Origin: JAGVIE01 sp964520905
GTDB taxonomy: Bacteria; Bacteroidota; Ignavibacteria; UBA10030; SZUA-254
Assembly: GCA_964520905.1 (NCBI GenBank)
Contig: CAZFQL010000011.1
Coordinates: forward strand, 62,001-126,000
Reading direction: 5' to 3'
Length of the DNA: 64,000 bases
In this document: piece by piece, positions 33,423 through 42,477 of the stretch
How positions within the stretch are numbered: the first letter of the stretch is position 1
How the letters are laid out: each line of letters starts with the position of its first letter
Notes under the pieces: generated by a model
Databases searched by the model: none
What the model was told of the DNA's origin: nothing
What the model saw: only the letters and a program-made list of their open reading frames with translations
Made by a program: the position numbers and the translations under genes

Positions 33423-34022
33423 TTAACGATTTTTTAAATTACGTGCAGCGAGTCGAAGCTGTCGCCAATATGCAAATGAGTAGTTTTGATCATAGGCAAA
33501 CGGACTCTCTAAGAGTACCGATAGTCTCATCGAATAAATTGCATTTGGATTATCAATCGGAAAACTCAGTGAATCTGCCAACGCATCATAATAAAGGAAA
33601 TTAAATTTTGTTACGCCCAAACTGAATCCTTGTGACGGTTGGTTGTTAACTACACGGTAGAGCATCATATCTCGAGGGTTAGTCGTTGAAGTTAGTGCCG
33701 CAGTCGTGCCTACATAATATTTAAGTGTATCGACCGAAGCATTATTATCGACATCGGTTAGAAAAGTGATACTGTGCTGATCGGCAGCGATTATGGATTT
33801 TGAAGGATCGGGAATTTTAGCGGGATCCTTACAATAACCTATCTTCCTGAAATCTTCTTCAATTATCCGAACGAGAGCGACAAGATTTTCCTGTACTGTC
33901 AGATCGCTCGATGCTGTGTAGGATGATTCAACGAGTGTTCCGTTTAATCGTGTTACCATCAACAGCAGGAATCCCGCGATGATTATGGATGAAAGAATGT
34001 CTAAAATTGTACTGGATCCCAT
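33423..34022 (-). CDS. pilin-like (PilW-type) protein
   Basis: A 199-residue protein: a hydrophobic N-terminus (residues 3-24, ILDILSSIIIAGFLLLMV) and a soluble part with the segment LVALVRIIEEDFRKIGY, which is the EE-RRIGY-like helix of PilW/minor pilins, then beta strands ending in YWRQLRLAARNL. No classical type IV prepilin peptidase motif is visible. I chose the ATG at 34022 because AAGGAG sits 8 bases ahead, rather than an earlier start that overlaps the preceding gene by 16 bases. Middle gene of the trio. Confidence 0.62.
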   Translation of the reverse strand: MGSSTILDILSSIIIAGFLLLMVTRLNGTLVESSYTASSDLTVQENLVALVRIIEEDFRKIGYCKDPAKIPDPSKSIIAADQHSITFLTDVDNNASVDTLKYYVGTTAALTSTTNPRDMMLYRVVNNQPSQGFSLGVTKFNFLYYDALADSLSFPIDNPNAIYSMRLSVLLESPFAYDQNYSFAYWRQLRLAARNLKNR

Positions 34023-34033
34023 ATGCGTTCTCC

Positions 34034-34534
34034 TTAGCGAAAATACCAATAACTAAAAATATATTCCGCTTTGACTGTGTCTTTCATTTGCGGACTTGTG
34101 ACACTGATAGTAAGTTTTTTATGCCACGTTGGAGATGACTGAGCGACATCCGGAGTAAATGGATTAATATAATTTACTTTGCATCTTATATTAAATGTGC
34201 CGCTTAAAGTATCGGGTGAAATAGTGCGATTGAGATTATTAAAATCATCAAAATCGTTTGTTGAATCGGGATACGACTCTCCGGTCTCAAGTCCTAAATT
34301 CACAACCGAAGTTAATTGAGAAGTTAATGTCGCTATATCTTCATCGGTATTTTTATCGAATGCCTTTCCAGACGCTTCTTCAACTATAGATGAGGCTAAT
34401 GAAACCGCGGTAACCCCTAATTTCGACTGGATTACAACTTGATTGCTATTGCCAAGGCTTCTGTGCATTGATAGGATGGTAGTGCCAAGCAATGCAAAAG
34501 CTCCTAATGCAAATATTGTTTGTCCTGTGTTCAT
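34034..34534 (-). CDS. pilin-like (PilV-type) protein
   Basis: A 166-residue protein with an N-terminal hydrophobic segment (IFALGAFALLGTTIL, residues 7-21), a helix with AVSLASSIVEEASGKAFD, and a beta domain ending KKLTISVTSPQM-TVKAEYIFSYWYF. The A-SL-ssIvEEaSG segment resembles PilV/GspI-type minor pilins that lie at the head of such operons, but again there is no G-F-T-L-x-E motif. First gene of the trio, ATG after GGGCGGAAGAT. Upstream is a 700-base gene-poor region with hairpins and a possible short leader frame. Confidence 0.6.
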   Translation of the reverse strand: MNTGQTIFALGAFALLGTTILSMHRSLGNSNQVVIQSKLGVTAVSLASSIVEEASGKAFDKNTDEDIATLTSQLTSVVNLGLETGESYPDSTNDFDDFNNLNRTISPDTLSGTFNIRCKVNYINPFTPDVAQSSPTWHKKLTISVTSPQMKDTVKAEYIFSYWYFR

Positions 34535-35244
34535 ATCTTCCGCCCGATAAAATTTTTAAACAGCGAGAATTTTATTTCTCGATTAATTATTAAGTTTGAA
34601 TGTCTCTGGAGAGTAGCCTGTGAAATGATAAGCCGCAAAACATGCAAAGTAGGATGAAATACGGCAATTCAAATTGTTACAAATCAGTGTATCAGAGTCG
34701 ATACTCCGAATTATCGATCCTATATGTGTTACCGATAGGATCCTTCCGCTTTTTATATCCAGCGGAACGTCTATATTTCATGCGGGCACTCTCCTAATTC
34801 ACAATTAGGTTTCTTAATCTAAGAGAACTCAATAAAGGTCAAAATGTCAATATGAGATGTGATTAGTTCCACAATAAAGCCGCCTTCTGAGTTATCGGGG
34901 TCATAATTTTCTTGATTTTTCTTCGTTCCATCGTTTGCAAACGATGTCGGAATTTCTTATTTTATAGCTGGTTATTTTCTCTTTCTACGCGAAATAATTA
35001 GAAAATCATTTGTTATTTAACATTAATCACATAGCAACAGGTCTCAGGTCAACGATGTTGAGCGTTTTATTTTTACGAGTTTTCTTATTCGATTCAACCC
35101 GTTTCCTCACTTCGTTCCAAGGCTTCGCCACGGCATCGACCCGTGTGCGTCGTTGCAGCAGTTTAACATTAAATATGAACTCACTGGTCTTTCCCGGGTA
35201 CTATGCTCTGGCGAAAGTGAGTTCGAAGGAACGAACTTTTTATC
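34535..35244. other. gene-poor divergent region with a chain of hairpins
   Basis: 710 bases between the pilin-like trio and RNase E/G. Within 34716-34809 three perfect small inverted repeats follow one another: GATCCTAT/ATAGGATC (34716-34723, 34735-34742), TTCCGCT/AGCGGAA (34744-34750, 34761-34767) and CCTAATT/AATTAGG (34793-34799, 34803-34809). A perfect 18-base palindrome CATCGTTTGCAAACGATG lies at 34929-34946. The stretch 35040-35240 has no convincing gene and would be the mRNA leader of the RNase gene. Confidence 0.5.
34692..34781 (-). CDS. possible short leader peptide before the pilin-like operon
   Basis: ATG at 34781 with AGGAG nine bases ahead, 29 codons, TGA at 34694-34692. The product would be a very basic, Tyr-containing peptide (begins MKYRRSAGYKKRK). 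It lies about 160 bases upstream of the first pilin-like gene on the same strand and overlaps two of the hairpins described for this region. No homologue is known to me. Confidence 0.3.
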   Translation of the reverse strand: MKYRRSAGYKKRKDPIGNTYRIDNSEYRL

Positions 35245-36864
35245 ATGCAAAAAGAAATTATCATCAATGCCACCGCCAACGAAATCCGGATTGCGATCAC
35301 GGAGGATAAGCGGTTAGCCGAGCTCTTTGTTGAAACCCCGGACAAAGAGCGTATGGTCGGCGATATTTATTTGGGGAAAGTTGCAAAAGTAATGCACGGT
35401 ATTAGGGCAGCATTCATCGATCTTGGTCTCAAGCAAGACGCATTCCTTCATTTTTCCGATATTGGCAGTACATTTACCGAGTACACTTCTTTGATTGGTG
35501 ATGAGGATTCTGAAGTCGAGGTCGAGGATGACGGTGATGATACCGAAGGTGGAGAAGAAAGTAAACCACCGGCATCCCAGCCAACCCAAGCCCCCACTCA
35601 ACAGCGTAAACAACAACCGCCTGTAAAGGAACGGAACATCCCCGATCTTAAACGAGGTCAGGATATTTTAGTACAGGTTACCAAAGAACCTGTCGGAAGG
35701 AAGGGTGTTCGTGTAACTTCGGAAGTATCCATCCCTGGACGCTTCTTAGTTCTGCTTCCCTTCGATGGGAAGATCGGTGTTTCCAAGAAACTCCAGAACT
35801 TCAAAGAGAAGCGTCGTCTTCGACGAATAGTGCGTAGTTTTATTCCAAGTACATTTGGGGCGATCATTCGTACTGTTGCGCAGGAACAAGACGAAGCGTC
35901 TCTTCGTCAGGATATGGAAAGTTTACTCACAACTTGGCGTGAGATAGAGAAGAGCATTAAAACTGAAGAAGCCCCGGCATTGATGTATAAAGATATGGCG
36001 ACAACATCAAGTGTTATTCGCGATCTTTTTACCGAAGCGGTTGATCGAGTTGTGGTTGATTCAAAAAAATTGTTCAAAGAAATTCGTGCTTATGTAAAAC
36101 TCGTTTCACCCGATCTAATTGATAAAATCGAATACTATAAAGATAAAGAGCCGATTTTCGATGTGTATGGAGTTGAGAAAGAAATCGCCACCGCACTCGG
36201 TCGAAAAGTATGGCTCAAAAGCGGCGGATATATTATCATTGAACAAACCGAGGCTATGGTTGTTATCGATGTGAACAGCGGGCGTTACGCAGCTAAAAGA
36301 GAACAAGAATTAAATTCACTTCGGACAAATCTGGAATCCGCGCGTGAGGTCTGCCGGCAGTTGAGACTCCGCGATATTGGCGGTATCATCGTCATCGATT
36401 TTATCGATCTGGACGATGAACGCAACCGTAAAAAGATTTATGATGAATTACGAAAAGAATTCAAGCGCGATCGTGCGAAAGTTACCGTTTTACCAATGAC
36501 AGAAATCGGAATTGTTCAGATTACCCGCCAGCGAATCAGGCAGAATATACTTCACAGTTTCAGCGAGCCGTGTCCCGTTTGCGGTGGCGGCGGAATAGTT
36601 GAATCGAAATCAAGCATCATTAATCATATTGAACGATGGATTCGTCGGTTCAAATCGGAATCGAAAGAATTGCGTTTAGTGCTTACCGTTCATCCAACAA
36701 TTGCACAATATTTACGCGAGGGGACAGTCAAGCGCGTCACAAAAATGATGTTCAAATATTTTGTCAAAATCAAGATGGATGAAGATCCTAAATTACCGAT
36801 AACCGAATTCCATTTCTTCTCCCCAAAACAAGACAAAGAGATCACAGATCAATACAATTCATGA
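35245..36864 (+). CDS. rng: ribonuclease E/G family protein
   Basis: Endoribonuclease for mRNA decay and rRNA processing. The 539-residue sequence has the N-terminal MQKEIIINA start of RNase G, an S1 domain (GDIYLGKVAKVMHGIRAAFIDLG), the catalytic VVIDVNSGR and DIGGIIVIDFIDLDD aspartates, and the zinc-link CPVCGGGG. Unusually the S1 domain is split: residues 75-132 are an acidic then Pro/Gln-rich insertion, after which LKRGQDILVQVTKEPVGRKG resumes the fold. There is no long C-terminal scaffold as in RNase E. The ribosome binding site is weak (AAGGAACG well upstream). First gene of a long plus-strand run. Confidence 0.93.
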   Translation: MQKEIIINATANEIRIAITEDKRLAELFVETPDKERMVGDIYLGKVAKVMHGIRAAFIDLGLKQDAFLHFSDIGSTFTEYTSLIGDEDSEVEVEDDGDDTEGGEESKPPASQPTQAPTQQRKQQPPVKERNIPDLKRGQDILVQVTKEPVGRKGVRVTSEVSIPGRFLVLLPFDGKIGVSKKLQNFKEKRRLRRIVRSFIPSTFGAIIRTVAQEQDEASLRQDMESLLTTWREIEKSIKTEEAPALMYKDMATTSSVIRDLFTEAVDRVVVDSKKLFKEIRAYVKLVSPDLIDKIEYYKDKEPIFDVYGVEKEIATALGRKVWLKSGGYIIIEQTEAMVVIDVNSGRYAAKREQELNSLRTNLESAREVCRQLRLRDIGGIIVIDFIDLDDERNRKKIYDELRKEFKRDRAKVTVLPMTEIGIVQITRQRIRQNILHSFSEPCPVCGGGGIVESKSSIINHIERWIRRFKSESKELRLVLTVHPTIAQYLREGTVKRVTKMMFKYFVKIKMDEDPKLPITEFHFFSPKQDKEITDQYNS

Positions 36865-36882
36865 TCAATTAGGGAATATTAA

Positions 36883-37527
36883 ATGAAAATATTTATCGAC
36901 ACTGCGAACATCAAAGAGATCAAAGATGCCGCCGGCATGGGACTCCTCGATGGCGTTACGACCAATCCGAGTTTGATAGCGAAGGAAGGCAGAAAGTTCG
37001 AAGATATCATAAAAGAAATCTGTACCATCGTCGAAGGGGACATTAGTGCAGAGGTTGTAGCTACCGATTATGAAGGCATCATCCGTGAAGGACGCGCTCT
37101 GGCGAAGATATCAGATAAAATCGTTGTCAAAGTACCGCTGATCAAAGAAGGATTGAAAGCGGTGAGAACTTTCAAAGCTGAAGGAATAAAGACGAATGTA
37201 ACGCTCTGCTTCTCACCCAATCAGGCGCTTCTCGCCGCAAAAGCCGGCGCATATATACTAAGTCCGTTTATCGGCAGACTGGATGATATCAGCTCGAACG
37301 GCATGGAACTTATATCCCAGATAATGACTATTTATCGAAATTATGGATTTGACACACAGGTGCTCGTTGCAAGCATACGGCACCCTCTGCACGTTGTTGA
37401 TGCCGCTCTGATCGGCGCTGACATTGCTACGATCCCTTACAACGTACTTATACAATTAATCAAACACCCTCTCACCGATATCGGATTGGAAAAATTTCTA
37501 ACAGATTGGAAGAAGGTTCCCCAGTAA
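36883..37527 (+). CDS. transaldolase / fructose-6-phosphate aldolase-like protein
   Basis: A 214-residue class I aldolase of the short transaldolase subfamily. MKIFIDTANIKEIK, GVTTNPSLIAKEG, KVPLIKEGLKAV (the Schiff-base lysine in IVVKVPL), TNVTLCFSPNQALLAAKAGAYILSPFIGRLDD and the late ASIRHP are the family marks. It links the pentose phosphate pathway and glycolysis, or cleaves fructose 6-phosphate; the sequence does not separate the two. It lies 18 bases after the RNase gene and 3 bases before gcvT. Confidence 0.93.
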   Translation: MKIFIDTANIKEIKDAAGMGLLDGVTTNPSLIAKEGRKFEDIIKEICTIVEGDISAEVVATDYEGIIREGRALAKISDKIVVKVPLIKEGLKAVRTFKAEGIKTNVTLCFSPNQALLAAKAGAYILSPFIGRLDDISSNGMELISQIMTIYRNYGFDTQVLVASIRHPLHVVDAALIGADIATIPYNVLIQLIKHPLTDIGLEKFLTDWKKVPQ

Positions 37528-37530
37528 AAT

Positions 37531-38619
37531 ATGAAACAAACCACATTTTACAATATCCATAAGCAACTCGGCGCCAAGATCGTTGAGTTTGCGGGTTTTG
37601 AGATGCCCGTGCAATATTCAGGTATAATCGATGAACACAAAACAGTTCGCTCGTCTGTCGGCATATTCGATGTTTCACATATGGGTGAATTTGAAATCCG
37701 GGGCAAAGACGCGCTGGCGCTGGTTCAGAAAGTAACTACGAACGACGCTTCGAAATTAATCGACGGGAAGGTACAGTATTCCTCAATGTGTTATCCTGAC
37801 GGCGGTATTGTGGACGACCTGTTAGTGTATAAGTTTGAAGACCATTTCATGCTGGTTGTGAACGCCGCAAACCTCAATAAAGATTTTGACTGGATAAAAT
37901 CCAACATAGGAAGTATGGATGTACAGCTCATTGATAAGAGTGATGATATATCACTTCTTGCAGTTCAAGGTCCAAAATCGTTGGTCACATTGCAAAAACT
38001 CACAGGCGCAAATCTAAACGCGATGCCGTATTATTCATTCGTACACGGAAATCTCGCCGGTTTTGATATGATAATTTCCAGAACAGGTTACACAGGTGAA
38101 CTTGGATTTGAACTTTATTTTGAAGGAACTGTAACGATCTCTGAGAAGATATGGAATTCAATAATGAATGCAGGAAAAGAATACGGGATTAAACCGGTAG
38201 GTTTAGGCGCACGCGACACACTGCGGCTGGAAATGGGAATGTGTTTGTACGGAAACGATATCGATCAGACTACCAATCCACTCGAAGCCGGATTAGGCTG
38301 GGTAACGAAACTTGATAAAGGAGAGTTCATAGGCCGTGATGTTTTATTGAAGGTGAAAGAAGCCGGTGTTAAGAGAAAATTAATCGGTTTTACGATAGAT
38401 GCAGATAAAGCATTCCCGCGCCATGGATATGAAATCAGATCCAACGGAAGCGCTGTTGGGCATGTCACCAGCGGTACCGTATCGCCAATTCTCGATAAGG
38501 GAATCGGTATGGGATATGTAGATGTATCATGTGCCCAGGTCGGTAACACTTTGGGCATAGTTATACGTAATAAAGAAATCAAAGCACAAGTTGAAAAGAC
38601 GCCTTTTATAAAAAAATGA
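37531..38619 (+). CDS. gcvT: aminomethyltransferase, glycine cleavage T protein
   Basis: Transfers the methylene carbon from the H-protein-bound aminomethyl group to tetrahydrofolate, releasing ammonia. The 362-residue length is normal. Motifs: FAGFEMPVQYSG, VGIFDVSHMGEF (catalytic Asp region), VTTNDASKL, SRTGYTGELGFELY, KPVGLGARDTLRLEMG and the C-terminal barrel with GHVTSGTVSPILDKGIGMGYV. Neither gcvH nor gcvP is in the window. The start follows the transaldolase stop by 3 bases; the stop overlaps comB by 4 bases, so the three are probably one transcript. Confidence 0.95.
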   Translation: MKQTTFYNIHKQLGAKIVEFAGFEMPVQYSGIIDEHKTVRSSVGIFDVSHMGEFEIRGKDALALVQKVTTNDASKLIDGKVQYSSMCYPDGGIVDDLLVYKFEDHFMLVVNAANLNKDFDWIKSNIGSMDVQLIDKSDDISLLAVQGPKSLVTLQKLTGANLNAMPYYSFVHGNLAGFDMIISRTGYTGELGFELYFEGTVTISEKIWNSIMNAGKEYGIKPVGLGARDTLRLEMGMCLYGNDIDQTTNPLEAGLGWVTKLDKGEFIGRDVLLKVKEAGVKRKLIGFTIDADKAFPRHGYEIRSNGSAVGHVTSGTVSPILDKGIGMGYVDVSCAQVGNTLGIVIRNKEIKAQVEKTPFIKK

Positions 38620-39386
38620 AAACAGTTCAGACAAATAAACAAATACAGGTTACAGTTCACTTCACACATGCAAATCTCGATGAGATGCAATTGAAGGATA
38701 AAAACATCGTGATAATCGATGTTCTCCGGGCGAGCACAACAATTGCAATGGCATTACAAAACGGAGCCAAAGAAATTATACCGGTCAGCAGTGTTGAAAA
38801 TGCCGTAAAGATATCAGGGAGCCTTTTCGGTGATGTTACACTGCGGGCAGGAGAGCGAAATGCAAAAATGATTGAAGGATTCAATCTTGGCAATTCTCCG
38901 AGCGAATTTACAGAAGAAATTGTAAAGGGCAAATCTATTATTCTGATGACAACCAACGGCTCGGTTGCAATTGTTAAAGGAAAACATGCGCAAAATCTTG
39001 TCGTTGCGGGTTTTGTCAATCTGACAGCTGTCGTGGATTTCCTCAATAAACTCGATAGCGATTTCGTGATTATATGTGCAGGTAATGAGAACTACTTCTG
39101 TATAGAGGATGTTGTCTGTGCCGGCAGAATCATCAATAAGCTTGCGAAAGAAACAGATTCTGTTCTTCTGCTTGACGATGCCGGTGAAGCATCATTGACG
39201 CTGGATAAGGTTTTCGGGAAAAGTATTCTAAAGACGCTCAAGAATTCCGAACATGGAAAGTACCTGAGCGAAATAGGTTTTGCAGATGATCTAAAAGTTT
39301 GTGCAGCGGTCGATTCTATCGATGTTCTTCCGATGTTGACCGGAAATGTAATTCGTTTACAGAAGAATCCCGGTTCTTCTCAATAG
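38616..39386 (+). CDS. comB: 2-phosphosulfolactate phosphatase family protein
   Basis: A 256-residue member of the ComB family, defined by removal of phosphate from 2-phosphosulfolactate in coenzyme M synthesis. Marks: VIIDVLRASTTIAMAL, LGNSPSEFT, LMTTNGSVAI (usually TTNGT) and CAGNENYFCIEDVVCAGRI. In non-methanogenic bacteria the physiological substrate is unknown, and the other coenzyme M genes are absent here. It overlaps gcvT by four bases and ends 27 bases before the ftsK start. Confidence 0.86.
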   Translation: MKTVQTNKQIQVTVHFTHANLDEMQLKDKNIVIIDVLRASTTIAMALQNGAKEIIPVSSVENAVKISGSLFGDVTLRAGERNAKMIEGFNLGNSPSEFTEEIVKGKSIILMTTNGSVAIVKGKHAQNLVVAGFVNLTAVVDFLNKLDSDFVIICAGNENYFCIEDVVCAGRIINKLAKETDSVLLLDDAGEASLTLDKVFGKSILKTLKNSEHGKYLSEIGFADDLKVCAAVDSIDVLPMLTGNVIRLQKNPGSSQ

Positions 39387-39412
39387 TTGAACGTCCACCA
39401 CACTTCGAGCGG

Positions 39413-41800
39413 ATGATAGATAAAAAGAAAAATACTCTGAACACTCCTTCGAAAAAATCGCAATCTCAGCGAGCGTTGGAACGAAGAAAGCACATTTTCT
39501 CGATCTTATTCATGGTGGTTGGTTTAATCATTCTTCTTAGCATCTTCAGTTATTCTACACGCGACGAAGCTGTCCTCGATAAATTGTCCTTCTCCGATAT
39601 TTTCCGGCTTCCTTTCAACGATGAGGTACAATCACTAACAAGCACGCTTCATAACAAGCTTGGTCTCTTCGGCGCTCTGGTCGCCGACTTCTTCGTTAAT
39701 TCCACCATCGGTTTTGCATCGGTCATCGTTCCCATACTTATGATTTTGTGGGCATGGATTATATTGCGTAAAGGTGAACCGACGAGGTTGATTACGTTTT
39801 CAAACTATGCCGTTATTTTCGCGCTTCTTTTTTCGACTACTTTCGGAATTGCAAACCTCATAATCAGCGATGTAAATAAGGAATGGAGCGGCATCATCGG
39901 CGCGTTTCTGGCGGATACTACGACCAAACTTCTGGGAAAAGTTGGCGCACCGATAGTTATCGTAACCGCATTATTCATCACGATGGTTCTCGCGATCGAT
40001 CTCGATATCCATAAATCTTTGGATCGCTTTAAGTCGCTGTGGGATAGTATCTACATTCGTTTATCACGACGGAAAGAAACGGATGCTTATGATGATCAGG
40101 ATGTGATGATAAGAAAGGTTGATGAGGAGATACCACCGGAGATTACAAAAGAGGAAGATATTGATGTCGTTGAAGAACAGTCTGAGATAGAGGAAGAGGA
40201 TACAATCGAGAAAGAACTCGAAGAGACTGAAATCCAAGGTGAAGTTCAAGAGGTGATTGAAGAACCTGAGTTGGAAGAGGAACTGCCTCCCAAGCCAGTC
40301 GAGAACGAGACGGAAGAGATTGACTATATTTTCCCATCCGTTGAATTGCTTGATGCTTACAGGCAAAGCGACACGATTCCGGAAGATGAGTTGAAAGCTA
40401 ATGCGGAACTTGTAAGAACCAAGCTTGCAAATTTTGGTATCGAAATTGAAAGTGTTAGTGTTACGCCTGGACCCGTTGTGACTTTATATGAGCTTGTCCC
40501 GGCATCCGGTGTGAAGATAAGCCGAATCGTGAGCCTCGCTGATGATTTAGCCTTGGCGCTTGCCGCAAAAGGTATACGCATTATGGCGCCTATTCCAGGG
40601 AAAAGTGCGGTTGGGGTGGAAATCCCGAATAAAAATCCTTCTACGGTATCACTGCGCAGCATCGTCAACTCAACAAAATTCCGTGAGATGAAGGCGAACC
40701 TCCCGCTCGCGCTCGGCAAAACAATCTCAGGAGACATATATACCGATGATCTCTCGAAGATGCCTCATCTACTCATCGCAGGTTCGACCGGATCTGGAAA
40801 AAGTGTAGGCATCAATACGATTCTTGCAGGTTTGTTGTTCAAGCTCCATCCATCCGAGGTAAAATTCATAATCATCGATCCCAAGAAGATCGAGCTTACG
40901 CTTTATTCAAAATTGAAAAATCATTTCCTCGCAGTCTCTCCCGACGTTAATGAGGATATTATCACTACACCGGAGAATGCAGTATTCGCGTTGAAGGGTG
41001 TAGAATCGGAGATGGAGAAACGCTATGACAGGCTTGCTGCCGCCGGTGTAAGAAATATTCAGGATTATAATGAACGGTTTAAAGCTGGCAGATTGAAAAA
41101 CACCGAAACAATCACACACCGAAAAATGCCGTATCTTATTGTTGTGATCGATGAGCTGGCAGATCTGATGCTGACCGCGGCGGGTGATGTAGAAGAACCA
41201 ATTGCACGGCTTGCCCAACTCGCTCGCGCTGTCGGTGTCCATCTGGTTCTGGCAACACAGCGTCCGTCTGTCGATGTTATTACGGGTGTAATCAAAGCGA
41301 ATTTTCCTGCGCGAATCGCATATCAAGTTGCCTCAAAGACAGATTCACGAACTATACTCGATATGAACGGTGCCGAACAATTATTAGGTAGCGGCGATAT
41401 GCTGTACCTTCCTGCGGGAAGTCCGAAACCTTACCGGATACAAAATGCATTTATCTCGACCGAAGAGGTTGAACGTCTCACCGAACATATTGCAAAACAG
41501 CAGGGATACAGTAAACCGTTCCAGCTTCCATCCATTATGGAGAAAAAACGTTCCGGTATGAGGGGAACTTCGAATGAGCGCGATGAGTTCTTCGAAGAAG
41601 CGGCTAGACTTGTTGTTCGTCATCAGCAAGGCTCGGTTTCACTTCTTCAGCGCAGACTGAAAGTCGGCTATTCACGCGCCGCCCGTCTTATTGACGAACT
41701 TGAAGCGGCGGGTGTTGTTGGACCGTTCGACGGCAGTAAGGCACGTTTGGTTCTTATCGATACCGATGCTCAATTAGAAAGGATATTGGCGAATTTATGA
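39413..41800 (+). CDS. ftsK: FtsK/SpoIIIE DNA translocase
   Basis: Hexameric septal pump that segregates chromosome ends at division. The 795-residue protein has four N-terminal membrane helices (about residues 24-46, 75-100, 108-128 and 150-168), a very acidic Glu-rich linker (residues 215-300), the alpha/beta motor with GSTGSGKSVGINT (Walker A) and VVIDELADLM (Walker B), the ATQRPSVDVITG motif, and a C-terminal winged-helix gamma domain (DEFFEEAARLVV to SRAARLIDELEAAGVVGP) that reads KOPS-type sites. I chose the Met at 39413, which places a short basic head before the first helix; an earlier frame extension overlaps comB. It overlaps lolA by four bases. Confidence 0.95.
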   Translation: MIDKKKNTLNTPSKKSQSQRALERRKHIFSILFMVVGLIILLSIFSYSTRDEAVLDKLSFSDIFRLPFNDEVQSLTSTLHNKLGLFGALVADFFVNSTIGFASVIVPILMILWAWIILRKGEPTRLITFSNYAVIFALLFSTTFGIANLIISDVNKEWSGIIGAFLADTTTKLLGKVGAPIVIVTALFITMVLAIDLDIHKSLDRFKSLWDSIYIRLSRRKETDAYDDQDVMIRKVDEEIPPEITKEEDIDVVEEQSEIEEEDTIEKELEETEIQGEVQEVIEEPELEEELPPKPVENETEEIDYIFPSVELLDAYRQSDTIPEDELKANAELVRTKLANFGIEIESVSVTPGPVVTLYELVPASGVKISRIVSLADDLALALAAKGIRIMAPIPGKSAVGVEIPNKNPSTVSLRSIVNSTKFREMKANLPLALGKTISGDIYTDDLSKMPHLLIAGSTGSGKSVGINTILAGLLFKLHPSEVKFIIIDPKKIELTLYSKLKNHFLAVSPDVNEDIITTPENAVFALKGVESEMEKRYDRLAAAGVRNIQDYNERFKAGRLKNTETITHRKMPYLIVVIDELADLMLTAAGDVEEPIARLAQLARAVGVHLVLATQRPSVDVITGVIKANFPARIAYQVASKTDSRTILDMNGAEQLLGSGDMLYLPAGSPKPYRIQNAFISTEEVERLTEHIAKQQGYSKPFQLPSIMEKKRSGMRGTSNERDEFFEEAARLVVRHQQGSVSLLQRRLKVGYSRAARLIDELEAAGVVGPFDGSKARLVLIDTDAQLERILANL

Positions 41801-42447
41801 TTCACTTCCGTATTAGAATCATCGGCACGATAATTATTGGGGTATTTCTGTACGCGATATTTGCGTTCGCCGGCGATAAGACCGAAACCGTCATTAAGAA
41901 ACTCCAAAAAAGATACGACTCTATTCGCGATGCTTCAGTAACCTACATACAGCAGGTTCAATTCGGAGTAACGAAAAGCGAGCAATCATTTTCAGGCACA
42001 TTTACAATGAAAAAAGGCAATCGATACCGGATCGAGATGGAACAGCAAACCATTGTAACGGATGGGAAATCGGTTTGGTCTTATAGTAAAATGAATAATC
42101 AGGTGCTGATTGATAGATATAAAGATGATCCTAAATCTTTCTCGCCTGATAAAGTGCTCGTCAATCTTCCCTCCAATTATAATGCCGCCATGCTTGGAAA
42201 TGAAAAGATGGGTGATAAGGAAGTCAGCATACTCAAATTGACTCCAAAAAAAGATAAATTAAATTTTAAATGGATGAAAATTTGGGTAGACCCTGAAGAA
42301 TGGCTGATGAAAAAAATCCAGGTACTGGATATAAGCGATAATTTGATGACATATTTATTAAATGAAATAAAAATCAACCAGGGAATTCCGGATACCGTCT
42401 TCCAGTATGTTGCCCCGGCTGGCGCCGACGTGATCGATTTAAGATAA
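41797..42447 (+). CDS. lolA: outer-membrane lipoprotein carrier protein LolA
   Basis: Periplasmic shuttle taking lipoproteins from LolCDE to the outer membrane. A 216-residue protein with an N-terminal signal sequence (to about residue 26), then LQKRYDSIRDASVTYIQQVQ, SGTFTMKKGNRYRIEM, DGKSVWSYSKMNNQVLID and the second half I-W-DPEEWL-KKI with VLDISDNLMTYLLNEIKINQGIPDTVF: the LolA half-barrel pattern. Starts inside the ftsK stop (ATGA), a gene order common in this group. Confidence 0.9.
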   Translation: MIHFRIRIIGTIIIGVFLYAIFAFAGDKTETVIKKLQKRYDSIRDASVTYIQQVQFGVTKSEQSFSGTFTMKKGNRYRIEMEQQTIVTDGKSVWSYSKMNNQVLIDRYKDDPKSFSPDKVLVNLPSNYNAAMLGNEKMGDKEVSILKLTPKKDKLNFKWMKIWVDPEEWLMKKIQVLDISDNLMTYLLNEIKINQGIPDTVFQYVAPAGADVIDLR

Positions 42448-42477
42448 CTGACCGGATATTCAATCGAATACAACTAC

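Noticed and set aside
34540..34700. Possible c-di-GMP-I (GEMM) riboswitch, because of two GCAAA boxes near pilin-like genes
   Set aside because: The boxes are only 6 bases apart and on the strand pointing away from the pilin-like operon; the conserved GEMM spacing and stems are not found.
35080..35130. A TTCGATTCAACCC segment that resembles a tRNA T-loop
   Set aside because: No acceptor, D or anticodon arms could be fitted around it.
35010..35309. A 99-codon open frame ahead of and overlapping the RNase gene
   Set aside because: No good start context, no recognisable composition, and it overlaps the well supported RNase E/G start in another frame.
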